Below are positions 39,407 to 48,962 of a DNA stretch of 64,000 bases, in pieces; the stretch's first letter is position 1, and the number at the start of each line of letters is the position of its first letter. The DNA comes from Ligilactobacillus animalis KCTC 3501 = DSM 20602. GTDB taxonomy: Bacteria; Bacillota; Bacilli; Lactobacillales; Lactobacillaceae. The stretch lies in contig NZ_AYYW01000037.1 in the NCBI RefSeq assembly GCF_001434535.1, positions 30,036 through 94,035 on the forward strand. Direction: 5' to 3'. The translations under genes and the position numbers were made by a program. Under the pieces are notes generated by a model, which worked only from the letters and a program-made list of their open reading frames with translations, was not told the DNA's origin and made no database searches.

Positions 39407-40716
39407 TTCTTATAATAATAGATCGGCAGACCGCATAAGACGATCACTAGGGAGATCACGACGCCACTTAGGTCAGAGAATAATTCACTGACTAAGACAA
39501 ACGCTGCTCCTAAGATCGCTACGATCGGGGTCAAGGGATAAAGTGGTGTTGAGAATGGTCGTTTCGCTCTTGGCGTTGTTTTACGCAATTTGAAGACGCC
39601 AAAGAAGGTCATTACATAGAAACAATAGATCGTAAAAATACAGATCTCAGTCAAACGATCAGCATCCACGGTCAAGATCATCCCGGAAGCGATGACTGCG
39701 ATCGCAGAGATCGAGACCATTGGGGTATGCATCGTTTTGTTGAGATAAGCTAATTGCTTGGAAAATGGTAACTCATTGTTTTTAGCCATCGCATACATGA
39801 TCCGTGGGATGGTCATGACTTTACCATTCATACAGCCGACGATCGAAATGATGATCCCGATGTTTAAGATCTTACCCCCGATCTTGCCAAATGCCATTTC
39901 CGCAAAGTGTGGGGTAGCATTTTCACCATAGCGAGCGATCATCTCAGCCGGCATCGTTTTGAAAATACTGTAAGAAACTAAAACATAGATGATCAATACT
40001 GCTGACAGACCTAAAACGATCGCGAGTGGCAAGATCTTTTGAGGATTTTTGATCTCACCACCCATATTAGCGATCAAGATCCAACCATCATAAGCAAATA
40101 ATGTTGCTAAAATTGCGACCCCAAAATTACCCGCCACACTAGATGATCGTTCGGCTAAAACTTGACCCACGGCATTTTGATCACCAAAGAGCAGACCAAA
40201 AATGATGATCGCAGCGATCGGAACTAACTTACATAATGTCGTAACGATCTGTAGTGCAGACCCATAGCGGTTAGATAAGAAGTTAAAGCCAGAGATCAAA
40301 ACAACGGATAAGACTCCGACAAAAGGTGTATAGCTAGCGGGAAAGCCAAAGAAGGCTTGTAACAAGATCGCCAAATACGAACCTAACGCGGCGATGACAG
40401 CAGGCCCATAAACAGTGATCTGCATCCAGCCGGATAAAAAGCCCCAAACTTTACCGTAAAGATTGTGCATGTAAATGTATAAGCCACCAGTTTGCGGCAT
40501 TTGAGAGCCGATCTCGGCAATCGTCAAGCCACTGGTCAATGTCAAAACGCCACCGAAGAACCAAGCAAGTAAAGCCATGGTCGTCGAATGGGAGTAGCTT
40601 AAAACAGAAGCTTGTTTAAAGAAGATCCCAGAGCCGATAACGGTCCCGATCACTAACGCTAATGCGGAAAATAGATTGATCGAACGATCTAAGTGAACTT
40701 GCTCATTTTTTTTCAT
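39397..40716 (-). CDS. APC-superfamily amino acid exchanger (SteT/LAT-like)
   Basis: 439 residues, 12 membrane helices. ALALVIGTVIGSGIFFKQASVL gives the unwound first helix; ETG-type region GLTIAEIGSQMPQTGGLYIYM follows. Similarity to the serine/threonine exchanger SteT is suggested by the L-type pattern (AYDGWILIANMGGEIKNPQKILPLAI). Probably exchanges neutral amino acids. ATG at 40716 with a weak site (aaagg). The final codons and stop lie within hairpin element copy 6. Confidence 0.86.
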   Translation of the reverse strand: MKKNEQVHLDRSINLFSALALVIGTVIGSGIFFKQASVLSYSHSTTMALLAWFFGGVLTLTSGLTIAEIGSQMPQTGGLYIYMHNLYGKVWGFLSGWMQITVYGPAVIAALGSYLAILLQAFFGFPASYTPFVGVLSVVLISGFNFLSNRYGSALQIVTTLCKLVPIAAIIIFGLLFGDQNAVGQVLAERSSSVAGNFGVAILATLFAYDGWILIANMGGEIKNPQKILPLAIVLGLSAVLIIYVLVSYSIFKTMPAEMIARYGENATPHFAEMAFGKIGGKILNIGIIISIVGCMNGKVMTIPRIMYAMAKNNELPFSKQLAYLNKTMHTPMVSISAIAVIASGMILTVDADRLTEICIFTIYCFYVMTFFGVFKLRKTTPRAKRPFSTPLYPLTPIVAILGAAFVLVSELFSDLSGVVISLVIVLCGLPIYYYKNRV

Positions 40717-40910
40717 AAATTACCAACCTTTTTGTAGTATCTAAGATAAAAGTTAGCATATTTTAGATTTTAAAGAAAGTTTATTTTAGAATTTCAGATA
40801 ATTTTTTTAAGCAAAATCGGCTATAAATTGAGGTGGGCATGATGTAGCTGGCTTTTGAAATAGTAGCTAAGAAATACTATTGATTCGTTTATGTTTATAG
40901 GTATGTGATA

Positions 40911-40959
40911 AAAAATAGACGCATTTCTTCCTTACAAAAGAAGAAACACGTCTATTTTT
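40911..40959 (-). terminator. Terminator after hflX
   Basis: On minus, aaaaatagacg, a TTTCTTC/GAAGAA inner stem and cgtctattttt, with T-run. It touches the hflX stop codon. Confidence 0.85.
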
Positions 40960-42217
40960 AGTCAAGTTGATGTTCAGCTAAACGGCCAGCCAAAGCCGGT
41001 GCAACTTCGGCTTTGAGCTTAGTCCCATCAGCGAGATACTCAGTTTCAAGCACAGTCGCCTTTTGATTGAGTTCTTCAACGAGATTTCCCTTGGCATATG
41101 GGATGAGATACGTATGCGTCTGATAGTCCTTGAAGAGCTCTTGTTTCAATAGTTCAGCTAGTGCTTTTAACGATTCGTCATCTTGGGCACTGAAGGTCAA
41201 TTCTCTGCCAGCTAAGCTAGGGTAGCTGACAGCAAGCTTATCTGCTTTGTTGAAAACATAAAGCATCGGGATGTCAGTTACACCGATCTCGGCCAAAGTT
41301 TTTTCAGTCGTTTCGATCATCTCTTGGTAGTGGTCATCGGAAAGATCGACGACTTGAACTAAGAGATCGGCGTTGGCAGCTTCGGCTAAAGTTGTCCGAA
41401 AGGCTTTGACCAACTGGTGTGGCAATTTGGAGACAAAACCGACCGTATCGCTTAGCAAGATCTCTTTGTTGTCATCAAAACGGAGACGGCGAACAGATGT
41501 ATCTAAAGTGGCGAAAAGCATATCTTTTTCAAAGACTTCTTTGTTTTCTGTTTCACCAAATAGCCGAAGGAGTCCATTTAACGTAGTCGATTTTCCGGCA
41601 TTGGTGTAGCCGACTAACGCTGCCGTCTTGATCCCAGAGCGTTGGCGTTGTTTACGACGGGTCTGATGTTCTTTGTCGATCGTTTTGAGTTCTTTGTTCA
41701 AAGCGCTGATCTTTTTTTCGATCACCCGGCGATTCAATTCGAGCTTAGTTTCACCCGCCCCACGGTTAGTATAGCCACCACCAGCGTTTCCGGCCGTTTG
41801 TTGGTCGAGTTTATCGGTAAGCCCAGTATGCAACCGGGGCAATTGATATTGCAGTTTAGCCACTTGGACTTGGAGTTTGGCTTCTTTGGTCTTAGCCCGC
41901 GCTGCAAAGATCTCTAAGATCAAGGCTGTGCGATCTAAAACGCGCATTTCGGTGATATTTTCTAAATTCCGGATCTGCGTGGGTGTCAATTCGTCGTTTA
42001 AGATCAAGATCTGACTGTCGGTCACTGCCCCAGCCGTTTTGATCTCTTCAGCTTTACCTTTGCCTAGGTAAGTAGCAGCGATCGGACGTTCGAGTTTTTG
42101 TTTGAACTGGCGGGTGACTTCCATGTTGGCAGCCTCAGCTAGAGAAGCTAGTTCTGCCATCGTATAGTCAAAATTTTCTTGTTCATTTTCGATACCCGCA
42201 ATGATAACTGGTGTCAT
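40958..42217 (-). CDS. hflX: Ribosome-associated GTPase HflX
   Basis: 419 residues. HflX splits or rescues stalled 70S ribosomes under stress. The N-terminal HflX domain (IIAGIENEQ to about residue 180) includes LNDELTPTQIRNLE and VLDRTALILEIFAARAKTKEAKLQVQ, followed by a glycine-rich linker (TAGNAGGGYTNRGAGETKLE). The G domain has Walker A GYTNAGKST, DTVGFVSKLPHQLV and NKAD. The ATG at 42217 is chosen because aaggagg lies eight bases upstream; an ATG at 42238 lacks one. Single gene. Confidence 0.96.
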   Translation of the reverse strand: MTPVIIAGIENEQENFDYTMAELASLAEAANMEVTRQFKQKLERPIAATYLGKGKAEEIKTAGAVTDSQILILNDELTPTQIRNLENITEMRVLDRTALILEIFAARAKTKEAKLQVQVAKLQYQLPRLHTGLTDKLDQQTAGNAGGGYTNRGAGETKLELNRRVIEKKISALNKELKTIDKEHQTRRKQRQRSGIKTAALVGYTNAGKSTTLNGLLRLFGETENKEVFEKDMLFATLDTSVRRLRFDDNKEILLSDTVGFVSKLPHQLVKAFRTTLAEAANADLLVQVVDLSDDHYQEMIETTEKTLAEIGVTDIPMLYVFNKADKLAVSYPSLAGRELTFSAQDDESLKALAELLKQELFKDYQTHTYLIPYAKGNLVEELNQKATVLETEYLADGTKLKAEVAPALAGRLAEHQLD

Positions 42218-42611
42218 ATAAAGATCCTCCTTGATCAAGTGATATTACTAAAATTATACCACTGTACTAGTAAATTAGTCGGGGCGGAGTATAAATGAGA
42301 AAATGCTTTCTTTGAATTCAGTTTTGGTTAATTGCACATTCCGAATTATCGTGTCTCTAATTTAGGTTTAAATGGAAATATTTCCGAATTACCAAAAAAA
42401 TTTAGACAAAAATTAGCTAAAATAAATGGAAAAATCGTTGATATATCAACTTTTTTGAATGAGATATAATTTTATATATATAAATTTATACGTTTTGAAT
42501 TAGAATAAACACTTGATTTTAATTTCGTTATCATATATTATTTAAGTCAAAAGTTATTAAAGTAGGATGTAATTTAGAGCCATTAAGTAATTATTAAGGA
42601 GTTGTGAATCT
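42218..42611. other. Intergenic region with a possible short gene remnant
   Basis: 394 bases between hflX and oppA, very AT-rich in its second half. The stretch 42332-42469 (plus) stays open for 45 codons from a TTG and reads HIPNYRVSNLGLNG, then ISELPKKFRQKLAKINGK and ends FLNEI before TAA. The composition looks protein-like but no ribosome site precedes it, so it may be the tail of a lost gene. The promoter of the opp operon should lie in 42470-42590, where several -10-like TATAAT-type words occur. Confidence 0.35.
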
Positions 42612-44249
42612 ATGAAATTAGCTAAATTAGCCAAAGCGGGCGCTGTTGTGGCGTTGTCAGCTGTTTTTCTCGCTGCTTGTGGCAAGAGCTCAGATAATAG
42701 TGCCAGCGACAAGCAAGTGCTCAACTGGAGCGAAAGTGCAGAGTTGCCATCGATGGATCTTTCCAAAGCAACAGACACTGTTAGTTTTAACCAATTGAAT
42801 AATTCGATGGAGGGTCTTTATCGCTTAGGTAAGAACTCTAAGATCGAACCAGGGATCGCAACGAAGACAGAGGTCTCTGATGATGGTTTGACCTATACTT
42901 TTACTTTGCGTAAGAACGCTAAGTGGTCTAACGGTGATCCTGTAACTGCCAAAGATTTCGTTTATTCTTGGCAACGCACAGTCGACCCTAAGACTGGTTC
43001 ACAATATGCTTACCTCTTTGACGGTGTAGCTAATGCACAGGACATTATGGATGGTAAAAAGCAACCTAGTGAATTAGGGATCAAAGCTGACGGCGACCAT
43101 AAATTAGTCGTAACACTTGATAAGCAAGTACCATACTTCAAGTTATTGATGGGCTTCCCAGTATTCTTCCCACAAAATCAAAAAGTGGTCGAAGAATACG
43201 GCGACAAGTACGGGACAGCTTCCAAGTACATGGTCTACAATGGTCCATTTGTCTTGAAAGATTGGACAGGGACAAACCTTAGCTGGACTTTAGCTAAGAA
43301 CAAGAACTATTGGGATAAGAGCAAAGTTAAGTTAGACGAGATCAACTATAAAGTTAATAAGTCTACAACAACAGCTTACAACTTATACCAATCTGGTAAA
43401 GTGGATGCAACTGTTTTAGGGGCTGAACAAGCACGTCAGCTCAAGGGCCAAACTGGTTATACAGACCGTAAGGAAGCTTCCGTATTCTACTTACAACTTA
43501 ACGAACAAAAAGCTGAATTTGCTAACACTAAGATCCGTCAAGCTATCTCTAAAGCGATCGATCGTGAACAATACGTTAAACAAGTTTTAGCGGGTGCTTC
43601 TACACCAGCTAAGGGATTTGTCTCCAGTGACTTAGCTGAACGTAATGGTAAAGATTTCGTTGACGCAGCTTATGTAAAATCAGCGGTTGAGTATAATGAA
43701 AAAGACGCTAAGAAGCTCTTTGAAGAAGGTCTCAAAGAAGTTGGCCAAGATAAGATCGAATTTTCTATCTTAGGTGATGATACTGATACATCTAAGAAGG
43801 CAACGGAATTCTTACAAAGTGAAATCACTGAAACATTTGGCTCAGATAAGGTCAAAGTTACTGTTTCTAACGTACCATTCAAGACACGTTTAGCACGGAC
43901 AGAACAAAAGAACTTTGACGTCGTTGTTTCCGGTTGGGGTGCTGACTTTGCTGACCCTATCTCCTTCTTAGACTTGATGACTTCTGATAACTCCCAAAAT
44001 GCTGGTGGTTGGAAGAATGAAGAATACGATCGCTTGATCGAAGCTTCTAAGACAACTGATGCTAATGATCCAGCTAAGCGTTGGGATGATTTAGTGCAAG
44101 CTGAAAAGATCTTGATGGACGATCAAGGTGTTATTCCGCTTTACCAAAGTACAAAACCATGGATGGTAAAACCTTCCGTGAAAAATGTTATCTTTAACTC
44201 TGCTGGTGTAAACTACAACTTTAAGGAAGCTTACATCTCAGGTAACTAG
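42612..44249 (+). CDS. oppA: Oligopeptide ABC transporter, substrate-binding lipoprotein OppA
   Basis: 545 residues. Lipobox LAAC at residues about 20-23 anchors it to the membrane. The OppA family signature YTFTLRKNAKWSNGDPVTAKDF is near residue 98 and the C-terminal lobe starts around 290. It captures peptides for the OppBCDF transporter encoded immediately downstream. ATG follows aaggag by nine bases. Codon use looks more biased toward highly expressed codons than its neighbours, as expected for an abundant binding protein. A hairpin separates it from oppB. Confidence 0.95.
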   Translation: MKLAKLAKAGAVVALSAVFLAACGKSSDNSASDKQVLNWSESAELPSMDLSKATDTVSFNQLNNSMEGLYRLGKNSKIEPGIATKTEVSDDGLTYTFTLRKNAKWSNGDPVTAKDFVYSWQRTVDPKTGSQYAYLFDGVANAQDIMDGKKQPSELGIKADGDHKLVVTLDKQVPYFKLLMGFPVFFPQNQKVVEEYGDKYGTASKYMVYNGPFVLKDWTGTNLSWTLAKNKNYWDKSKVKLDEINYKVNKSTTTAYNLYQSGKVDATVLGAEQARQLKGQTGYTDRKEASVFYLQLNEQKAEFANTKIRQAISKAIDREQYVKQVLAGASTPAKGFVSSDLAERNGKDFVDAAYVKSAVEYNEKDAKKLFEEGLKEVGQDKIEFSILGDDTDTSKKATEFLQSEITETFGSDKVKVTVSNVPFKTRLARTEQKNFDVVVSGWGADFADPISFLDLMTSDNSQNAGGWKNEEYDRLIEASKTTDANDPAKRWDDLVQAEKILMDDQGVIPLYQSTKPWMVKPSVKNVIFNSAGVNYNFKEAYISGN

Positions 44250-44297
44250 TTTTTAGTTGACGGTAGATAAGATCAGACTTAAAATGATTTAAAATAT

Positions 44298-44332
44298 CAA
44301 ACAACGCAGGACTAACTATCCTGCGTTGTTTG
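44298..44332 (+). other. Intra-operon stem-loop between oppA and oppB
   Basis: A 14-base-pair stem (caaacaacgcagga / tcctgcgttgtttg) around ctaacta, followed by gcaaaaaa and not a T-run. It is therefore not a standard Rho-independent terminator on plus. It could protect the 3' end of oppA mRNA or set a processing point so that oppA is made in excess of oppBCDF. Confidence 0.75.
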
Positions 44333-44369
44333 GCAAAAAAGACATCTCAGAAACGAGAGGATATACGAT

Positions 44370-45299
44370 ATGAAGAAATACCTGTTAAAAAGGGTTTTCT
44401 ATATGGCGTTGACGCTATTTTTAGTGGCAACTATCACCTTCTTTTTGATGAAGCTCATGCCCGGGACGCCATATTCAAACCAAGAAAAAATGTCACCCGA
44501 ACAGATTGCGATCATGAACCAACAATATGGTTTGGATAAACCGATCTGGATGCAATATTTACTCTATATTGGAGGGATGTTACATGGTGACATGGGAACA
44601 TCATTCCAATTTAGTAATCAACCAGTTTCCTATTTGATCTCAAGCCGGATCGGGGCTTCAGCTCAATTGGGGATCCAAGCGATGATCTTTGGGGTCTTCT
44701 TTGGGATCATCTTTGGTTCGATTGCTGCGATCAACCGCAACACTTGGATCGATACTGGTGTTACGATCCTATCGATCATCGGTAAATCAGTACCAAACTT
44801 CGTGTTAGCTGTTTTACTTCAATACTATATCGCTTTGAAACTTGGCTGGTTCCCGATCGCTGATTGGGGTGGCTTTGCCTATACAGTCTTACCAACGATC
44901 GCGCTCGGTGTAGGGCCACTGGCTGAAACATCTAGGTTTATGCGAACTGGGATGGTCGATGTGCTAAATTCTGATTATATCGAGCTTGCCAAGGCTAAAG
45001 GGTTGAGCAAGTTCCAGATCGTTTACCATCACGCTTTGCGCAACAGTTTGATCCCATTAGTAACTTTGATCGGGCCATATACGGTTGCGTTGATGACAGG
45101 TTCGATGGTCATCGAAAATATCTTCTCGATCCCTGGTATCGGGGAACAGTTCGTTAAATCGATCATGACTAACGACTACCCAACGATCATGGGTGTTACG
45201 ATGCTATTTTCTGCGGGACTTGTAGCGGTTATCCTATTGACGGATATCATCTACGGTATCATTGATCCGCGGATCAGACTTGCTGGAAACGAGGGCTAA
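44370..45299 (+). CDS. oppB: Oligopeptide ABC transporter permease OppB
   Basis: 309 residues, six membrane helices. The ABC permease coupling motif EAA appears as DYIELAKAKGLSKFQIVYHHALRNSLIPL near residue 205-230. The N-terminus (KKYLLKRVFYMALTLFLVATITFFLMKLMPGTP) is typical of the DppB/OppB family. It forms the transmembrane channel with OppC. ATG at 44370 follows gagagga. Six bases separate it from oppC. Confidence 0.95.
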   Translation: MKKYLLKRVFYMALTLFLVATITFFLMKLMPGTPYSNQEKMSPEQIAIMNQQYGLDKPIWMQYLLYIGGMLHGDMGTSFQFSNQPVSYLISSRIGASAQLGIQAMIFGVFFGIIFGSIAAINRNTWIDTGVTILSIIGKSVPNFVLAVLLQYYIALKLGWFPIADWGGFAYTVLPTIALGVGPLAETSRFMRTGMVDVLNSDYIELAKAKGLSKFQIVYHHALRNSLIPLVTLIGPYTVALMTGSMVIENIFSIPGIGEQFVKSIMTNDYPTIMGVTMLFSAGLVAVILLTDIIYGIIDPRIRLAGNEG

Positions 45300-45304
45300 G
45301 CTTT

Positions 45305-46330
45305 ATGGAAGAAAAAATGAAATTACGACCAGAAGATTTTCAAGCTTTAGAAGTAAAAGAAGAGCTTGATGCTGAAAAAATTGCTGCGCCTTCCTTGACG
45401 TTTACCCAAGATGCATGGCGCCGTTTGAAGAAGAATAAAGGGGCGGTCATTTCGCTCTTTATCATTTTATTTATGATCGTTGTAGCGTTTGGTTCGACAC
45501 CATTTGTTAACCGCGATACTTTGGTCAAATCACAACCACAATATGCTAACTTACCAGCTAAGATCCCTGGTGTAAATATCAATGGGTTCAATGGTAAGGC
45601 TAAAGTTGGCGATGTTTGGGTCGATAAATATGCGCAAGCTGGCGTATCCAAAGACAAATACTTTGTTATGGGTACTGACTACTTAGGGCGCTCCTTGGCG
45701 CAACGGATCGTTTATGGGACCAAGATCTCCTTGATCGTTGCTTTAGTTGCTACCTTCTTTGACTTGACGATCGGGGTCACGTACGGGATCGTATCGGGTT
45801 GGAAGGGTGGCAGGACGGATAACGTGATGCAGCGGATCATTGAAGTTATCTCCTCCATCCCAAGTTTAGTTATCGTTGTTTTGATGTTGGTGGTCTTCAA
45901 ACCAGGTATCGGATCGATCATTTTGGCGATCGCGATCTCTAGTTGGACGACGATGGCGCGGATGATCCGGGCCGAGACGCTCCAGTTAAAGAGTCAAGAA
46001 TATGTTTTGGCGGCGCGGACTTTAGGGCAATCCCCAACTAAGATCGCTTGGAAACACTTGGTGCCAAACTTATCAAGTATCATCATCATCCAAACGATGT
46101 ACACGATCCCAACTGCGATCTTCTTTGAAGCTTTCTTGAGCTTTATCGGGATCGGGATCTCAGCCCCAGAAACTTCCCTTGGGGTATTGTTGAATGAAGG
46201 GCAAAAGAATTTCCAATTCTTACCATATCAAATGTGGTATCCAGCGATCGTCTTGTGTGTGTTGATGATCTCATTTAACTTGTTAGGTGATGGTCTCCGC
46301 GATGCATTTGATCCAAAAACTAGAAGGTAG
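45305..46330 (+). CDS. oppC: Oligopeptide ABC transporter permease OppC
   Basis: 341 residues. It has an N-terminal OppC_N segment, one helix at about 48-68 (GAVISLFIILFMIVVAFGS), an external loop of about 65 residues, then five helices. The coupling motif SQEYVLAARTLGQSPTKIAWKHLVPN lies near 230-255. Partner of OppB. ATG at 45305 with gaggg upstream; a second ATG four codons in is possible. Part of oppABCDF. Confidence 0.95.
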   Translation: MEEKMKLRPEDFQALEVKEELDAEKIAAPSLTFTQDAWRRLKKNKGAVISLFIILFMIVVAFGSTPFVNRDTLVKSQPQYANLPAKIPGVNINGFNGKAKVGDVWVDKYAQAGVSKDKYFVMGTDYLGRSLAQRIVYGTKISLIVALVATFFDLTIGVTYGIVSGWKGGRTDNVMQRIIEVISSIPSLVIVVLMLVVFKPGIGSIILAIAISSWTTMARMIRAETLQLKSQEYVLAARTLGQSPTKIAWKHLVPNLSSIIIIQTMYTIPTAIFFEAFLSFIGIGISAPETSLGVLLNEGQKNFQFLPYQMWYPAIVLCVLMISFNLLGDGLRDAFDPKTRR

Positions 46331-46338
46331 GTTGTAGT

Positions 46339-47427
46339 ATGGCTGAACGAATTTTAGATGTTAAAAACCTTAAAATCAATTTCCATACCTATGCGGGTGA
46401 TGTTAAAGCCATTCGCGATGTGAGTTTTCATTTGAATAAAGGTGAAACGTTAGCCATCGTAGGTGAATCCGGTTCAGGTAAATCGGTCACAACTAAGAGT
46501 ATTATGGGCTTATTAGCAAGTAATGCTGAAGTAGTTGGTGGTTCGATCATGTTCCAAGGACAAGATCTCTTGAAGAAATCTGAAAAAGAGATGCAAAAGA
46601 TCCGTGGCAAAGATATCGCAATGATCTTCCAAGATCCGATGACTTCGCTTGATCCAACGATGAAGATCGGACGCCAAATTGCGGAACCTTTGATGGTCCA
46701 TAAGAATATGGATAAGAAAAAAGCAATGGCGCAAGCATTAGAGATCTTGAAATTAGTTGGGATCACCAATGCTGAAAAACGCTTCAATAACTATCCTCAC
46801 CAATTCTCAGGTGGGCAACGCCAACGGATCGTGATTGCGATCGCTTTGGTATGTTATCCAGAGATCTTGATCGCTGACGAACCAACGACCGCTTTGGACG
46901 TAACGATCCAAGCTCAGATCTTGAACTTGATGAAAGAATTGCAAGCTAAGATCGAGACTTCGATCATCTTTATCACGCACGACTTAGGTGTGGTTGCTGG
47001 GATGGCTGACCGGGTCGCCGTAATGTATGCGGGGCAGATCGTTGAATATGGAACGGTAGACGAGATCTTCTACAATCCAAAACATCCATATACTTGGGGC
47101 TTGTTGAACTCGATGCCGACTCTTTCAAGTACCAAACTTGAAGCGATCCCAGGGACACCACCAGATCTCTTAGATCCGCCAAAAGGTGATCCATTTGCAG
47201 CTCGGAATCCATATGCGATGAAGATCGATGCGCAAAAGAAACCACCATTCTTTAAGGTGTCAGATACGCATTATGCAGCTACTTGGCTTTTGCATCCAGA
47301 TGCACCCCAGATCGAGCCGCCAGCAGAGATCATGCGTCGGGCTGAGATCTGGCGTGAGATCCAAGAACAAGAAGAAGTTGCAAAAAATCGGCGTGCAGAA
47401 GCGATGAAGCATGCGGATGCTGAATAG
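46339..47427 (+). CDS. oppD: Oligopeptide ABC transporter ATPase OppD
   Basis: 362 residues. Walker A GESGSGKS near 41, Q-loop MIFQDPMTSLDP, signature FSGGQRQR near 156, Walker B ILIADEPTTALD near 175 and switch His in ITHDLGVV. The C-terminal oligopeptide/dipeptide extension (KHPYTWGLLNSMP) is present; the last about 60 residues are a charged helical tail longer than in many OppDs. No clear iron-sulfur Cys cluster is seen, unlike some relatives. It hydrolyses ATP with OppF to drive peptide import. Confidence 0.95.
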   Translation: MAERILDVKNLKINFHTYAGDVKAIRDVSFHLNKGETLAIVGESGSGKSVTTKSIMGLLASNAEVVGGSIMFQGQDLLKKSEKEMQKIRGKDIAMIFQDPMTSLDPTMKIGRQIAEPLMVHKNMDKKKAMAQALEILKLVGITNAEKRFNNYPHQFSGGQRQRIVIAIALVCYPEILIADEPTTALDVTIQAQILNLMKELQAKIETSIIFITHDLGVVAGMADRVAVMYAGQIVEYGTVDEIFYNPKHPYTWGLLNSMPTLSSTKLEAIPGTPPDLLDPPKGDPFAARNPYAMKIDAQKKPPFFKVSDTHYAATWLLHPDAPQIEPPAEIMRRAEIWREIQEQEEVAKNRRAEAMKHADAE

Positions 47428-47444
47428 ACCAGGAGGAATTTAAC

Positions 47445-48398
47445 ATGCCAGAAAAACGCAAAAAATTGCTTGAAGTCAAGCACTTAAAACAATACTTCGG
47501 CGTGGGTAAGCCTAGCATGGTCAAAGCCGTTGATGATGTTAGTTTCCACATTTTTGAAGGGGAAACATTTGGCTTAGTTGGTGAATCAGGTTCCGGTAAG
47601 ACCACGACTGGTCGAAGTGTGATCCATTTGTATGAACCAACAGACGGTCAGATCCTCTTTGACGGTAAAGATGTCAGCAAGTTGACCTCACGTAAAGATC
47701 ACCTTGAATTTTGCCGTGAAATGCAAATGATCTTCCAAGATCCATATGCTTCTTTGAATCCCCGGATGACGGTCGAAGATATCATCGCCGAAGGGATCGA
47801 TATCCATGGCCTCGCTAAAAATAAAGAAGAGCGCCGGGCTAAAGTCGAAGAGCTCTTAGAAACAGTTGGGTTGAACAAAGATCACGCCAGTCGTTATCCC
47901 CACGAATTCTCAGGTGGGCAACGCCAACGGATCGGTATCGCACGTGCTTTAGCGGTCAAACCGCGTTTTATCATCGCTGACGAACCGATCTCAGCGTTGG
48001 ACGTTTCGATCCAAGCGCAGGTCGTCAACTTATTGAAGGAATTGCAAGAAGAAAAGGGTCTGACCTATCTCTTCATCGCGCATGACCTTTCCATGGTGAA
48101 GTACATTTCAGATCGGATCGGTGTTATGCACTATGGTCGTTTGTTGGAAGTGGGCCCAGCAGATGATGTTTATAACAAGCCATTGCATGATTACACAGCT
48201 AGTTTGATCTCAGCTGTGCCTGAACCAGATCCAGAGTTTGAACGCAATCGTAAGCAAAAAGAATACGATGCTTCGATCGAAGACGATAAGCAAGGTAAGC
48301 CACGCAAGTTACATGAGATCACACCGGGACATTATGTTCGTTGTTCTGAAGATGAGATCGCAATGTATCAAGCTAAAGCTGCCAGCTACGAAAAATAA
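47445..48398 (+). CDS. oppF: Oligopeptide ABC transporter ATPase OppF
   Basis: 317 residues. Walker A GESGSGKTT near 46, MIFQDPYASLNP Q-loop, signature FSGGQRQRIGIARAL near 153, Walker B FIIADEPISALD near 175, switch His in IAHDLSMV, and the C-terminal oligopeptide extension (PLHDYTASLISAVPEPDP). Second ATPase of the Opp system. ATG follows aggagg by eight bases. Last gene of the operon; hairpin element copy 7 follows within ten bases. Confidence 0.95.
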   Translation: MPEKRKKLLEVKHLKQYFGVGKPSMVKAVDDVSFHIFEGETFGLVGESGSGKTTTGRSVIHLYEPTDGQILFDGKDVSKLTSRKDHLEFCREMQMIFQDPYASLNPRMTVEDIIAEGIDIHGLAKNKEERRAKVEELLETVGLNKDHASRYPHEFSGGQRQRIGIARALAVKPRFIIADEPISALDVSIQAQVVNLLKELQEEKGLTYLFIAHDLSMVKYISDRIGVMHYGRLLEVGPADDVYNKPLHDYTASLISAVPEPDPEFERNRKQKEYDASIEDDKQGKPRKLHEITPGHYVRCSEDEIAMYQAKAASYEK

Positions 48399-48405
48399 AA
48401 GTCTT

Positions 48406-48525
48406 AGCGTGTAAGACAGTGCGGTCATTCCCGCGTAAATAAGGAGGTTCCTCCCATGATCTTGTATCGTGGAAGGAGCCTTTTTATTTATTGGACGTTG
48501 GATCGGCGAACACGTTTGGGCATAT
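48406..48525 (+). repeat. Dispersed hairpin element, copy 7 (complete, diverged arms)
   Basis: agcgtgtaagacagtgcggtc...gcgtaaataa, core stem (aaggaggttcctcccatgat / atcgtggaaggagccttttt), then atttattggacgttg...cggcgaacacgttt. The outer arms pair less well than in copies 8 and 10. It ends the opp operon. Confidence 0.82.
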
Positions 48526-48662
48526 TTTTTGTGCTGTAAAGAAATATTTCATACTTAAGCGCTCAGATAGCCCGAATAGGAATGGAAAAGTGCGATATTT
48601 GACAAAAACAGTTAATTTTTTCGTGACATAATACAATAGAGATATGAAAGAAGGCGAAGCCA

Positions 48663-48920
48663 ATGAGGCGCTTATGGAAATGGTGGCTGGCCGGGGGGAT
48701 CAAAGAAAATAAACGCTACGTCATCTTCCCTCTTTCAGAAGCGCTGGCAATTCCATTTGGCCTTTGGTTTTGGGGAGATCGTGAGACTAGTTTTTTACAA
48801 TTCTTAACAACGCCTAAAATGATCATCTTTCTGATCATTTGTTTGGTAGGCGGTGGCCCGTTGCTTTACATTTTAGACAGTGTTTTTAGGGTCAATAAAA
48901 AGACGAATGCTGATCGATAG
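48663..48920 (+). CDS. Small membrane protein, unknown function
   Basis: 85 residues. Basic, Trp-rich start (RRLWKWWLAGGIKENKR), then two hydrophobic segments near residues 22-38 (VIFPLSEALAIPFGLWF) and 53-75 (MIIFLIICLVGGGPLLYIL), and a charged tail. ATG at 48663 follows agaagg. No family recognised. Single gene with its own terminator. Confidence 0.7.
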   Translation: MRRLWKWWLAGGIKENKRYVIFPLSEALAIPFGLWFWGDRETSFLQFLTTPKMIIFLIICLVGGGPLLYILDSVFRVNKKTNADR

Positions 48921-48922
48921 TT

Positions 48923-48962
48923 AACAAAATGGACACTCGTTTTAAGAGTGTCCATTTTGTTT
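48923..48962. terminator. Bidirectional terminator between small membrane gene and purine permease
   Basis: aacaaaatggacactc and gagtgtccattttgtt form a perfect 16-base-pair stem with flanking A/T on both sides. Confidence 0.93.
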
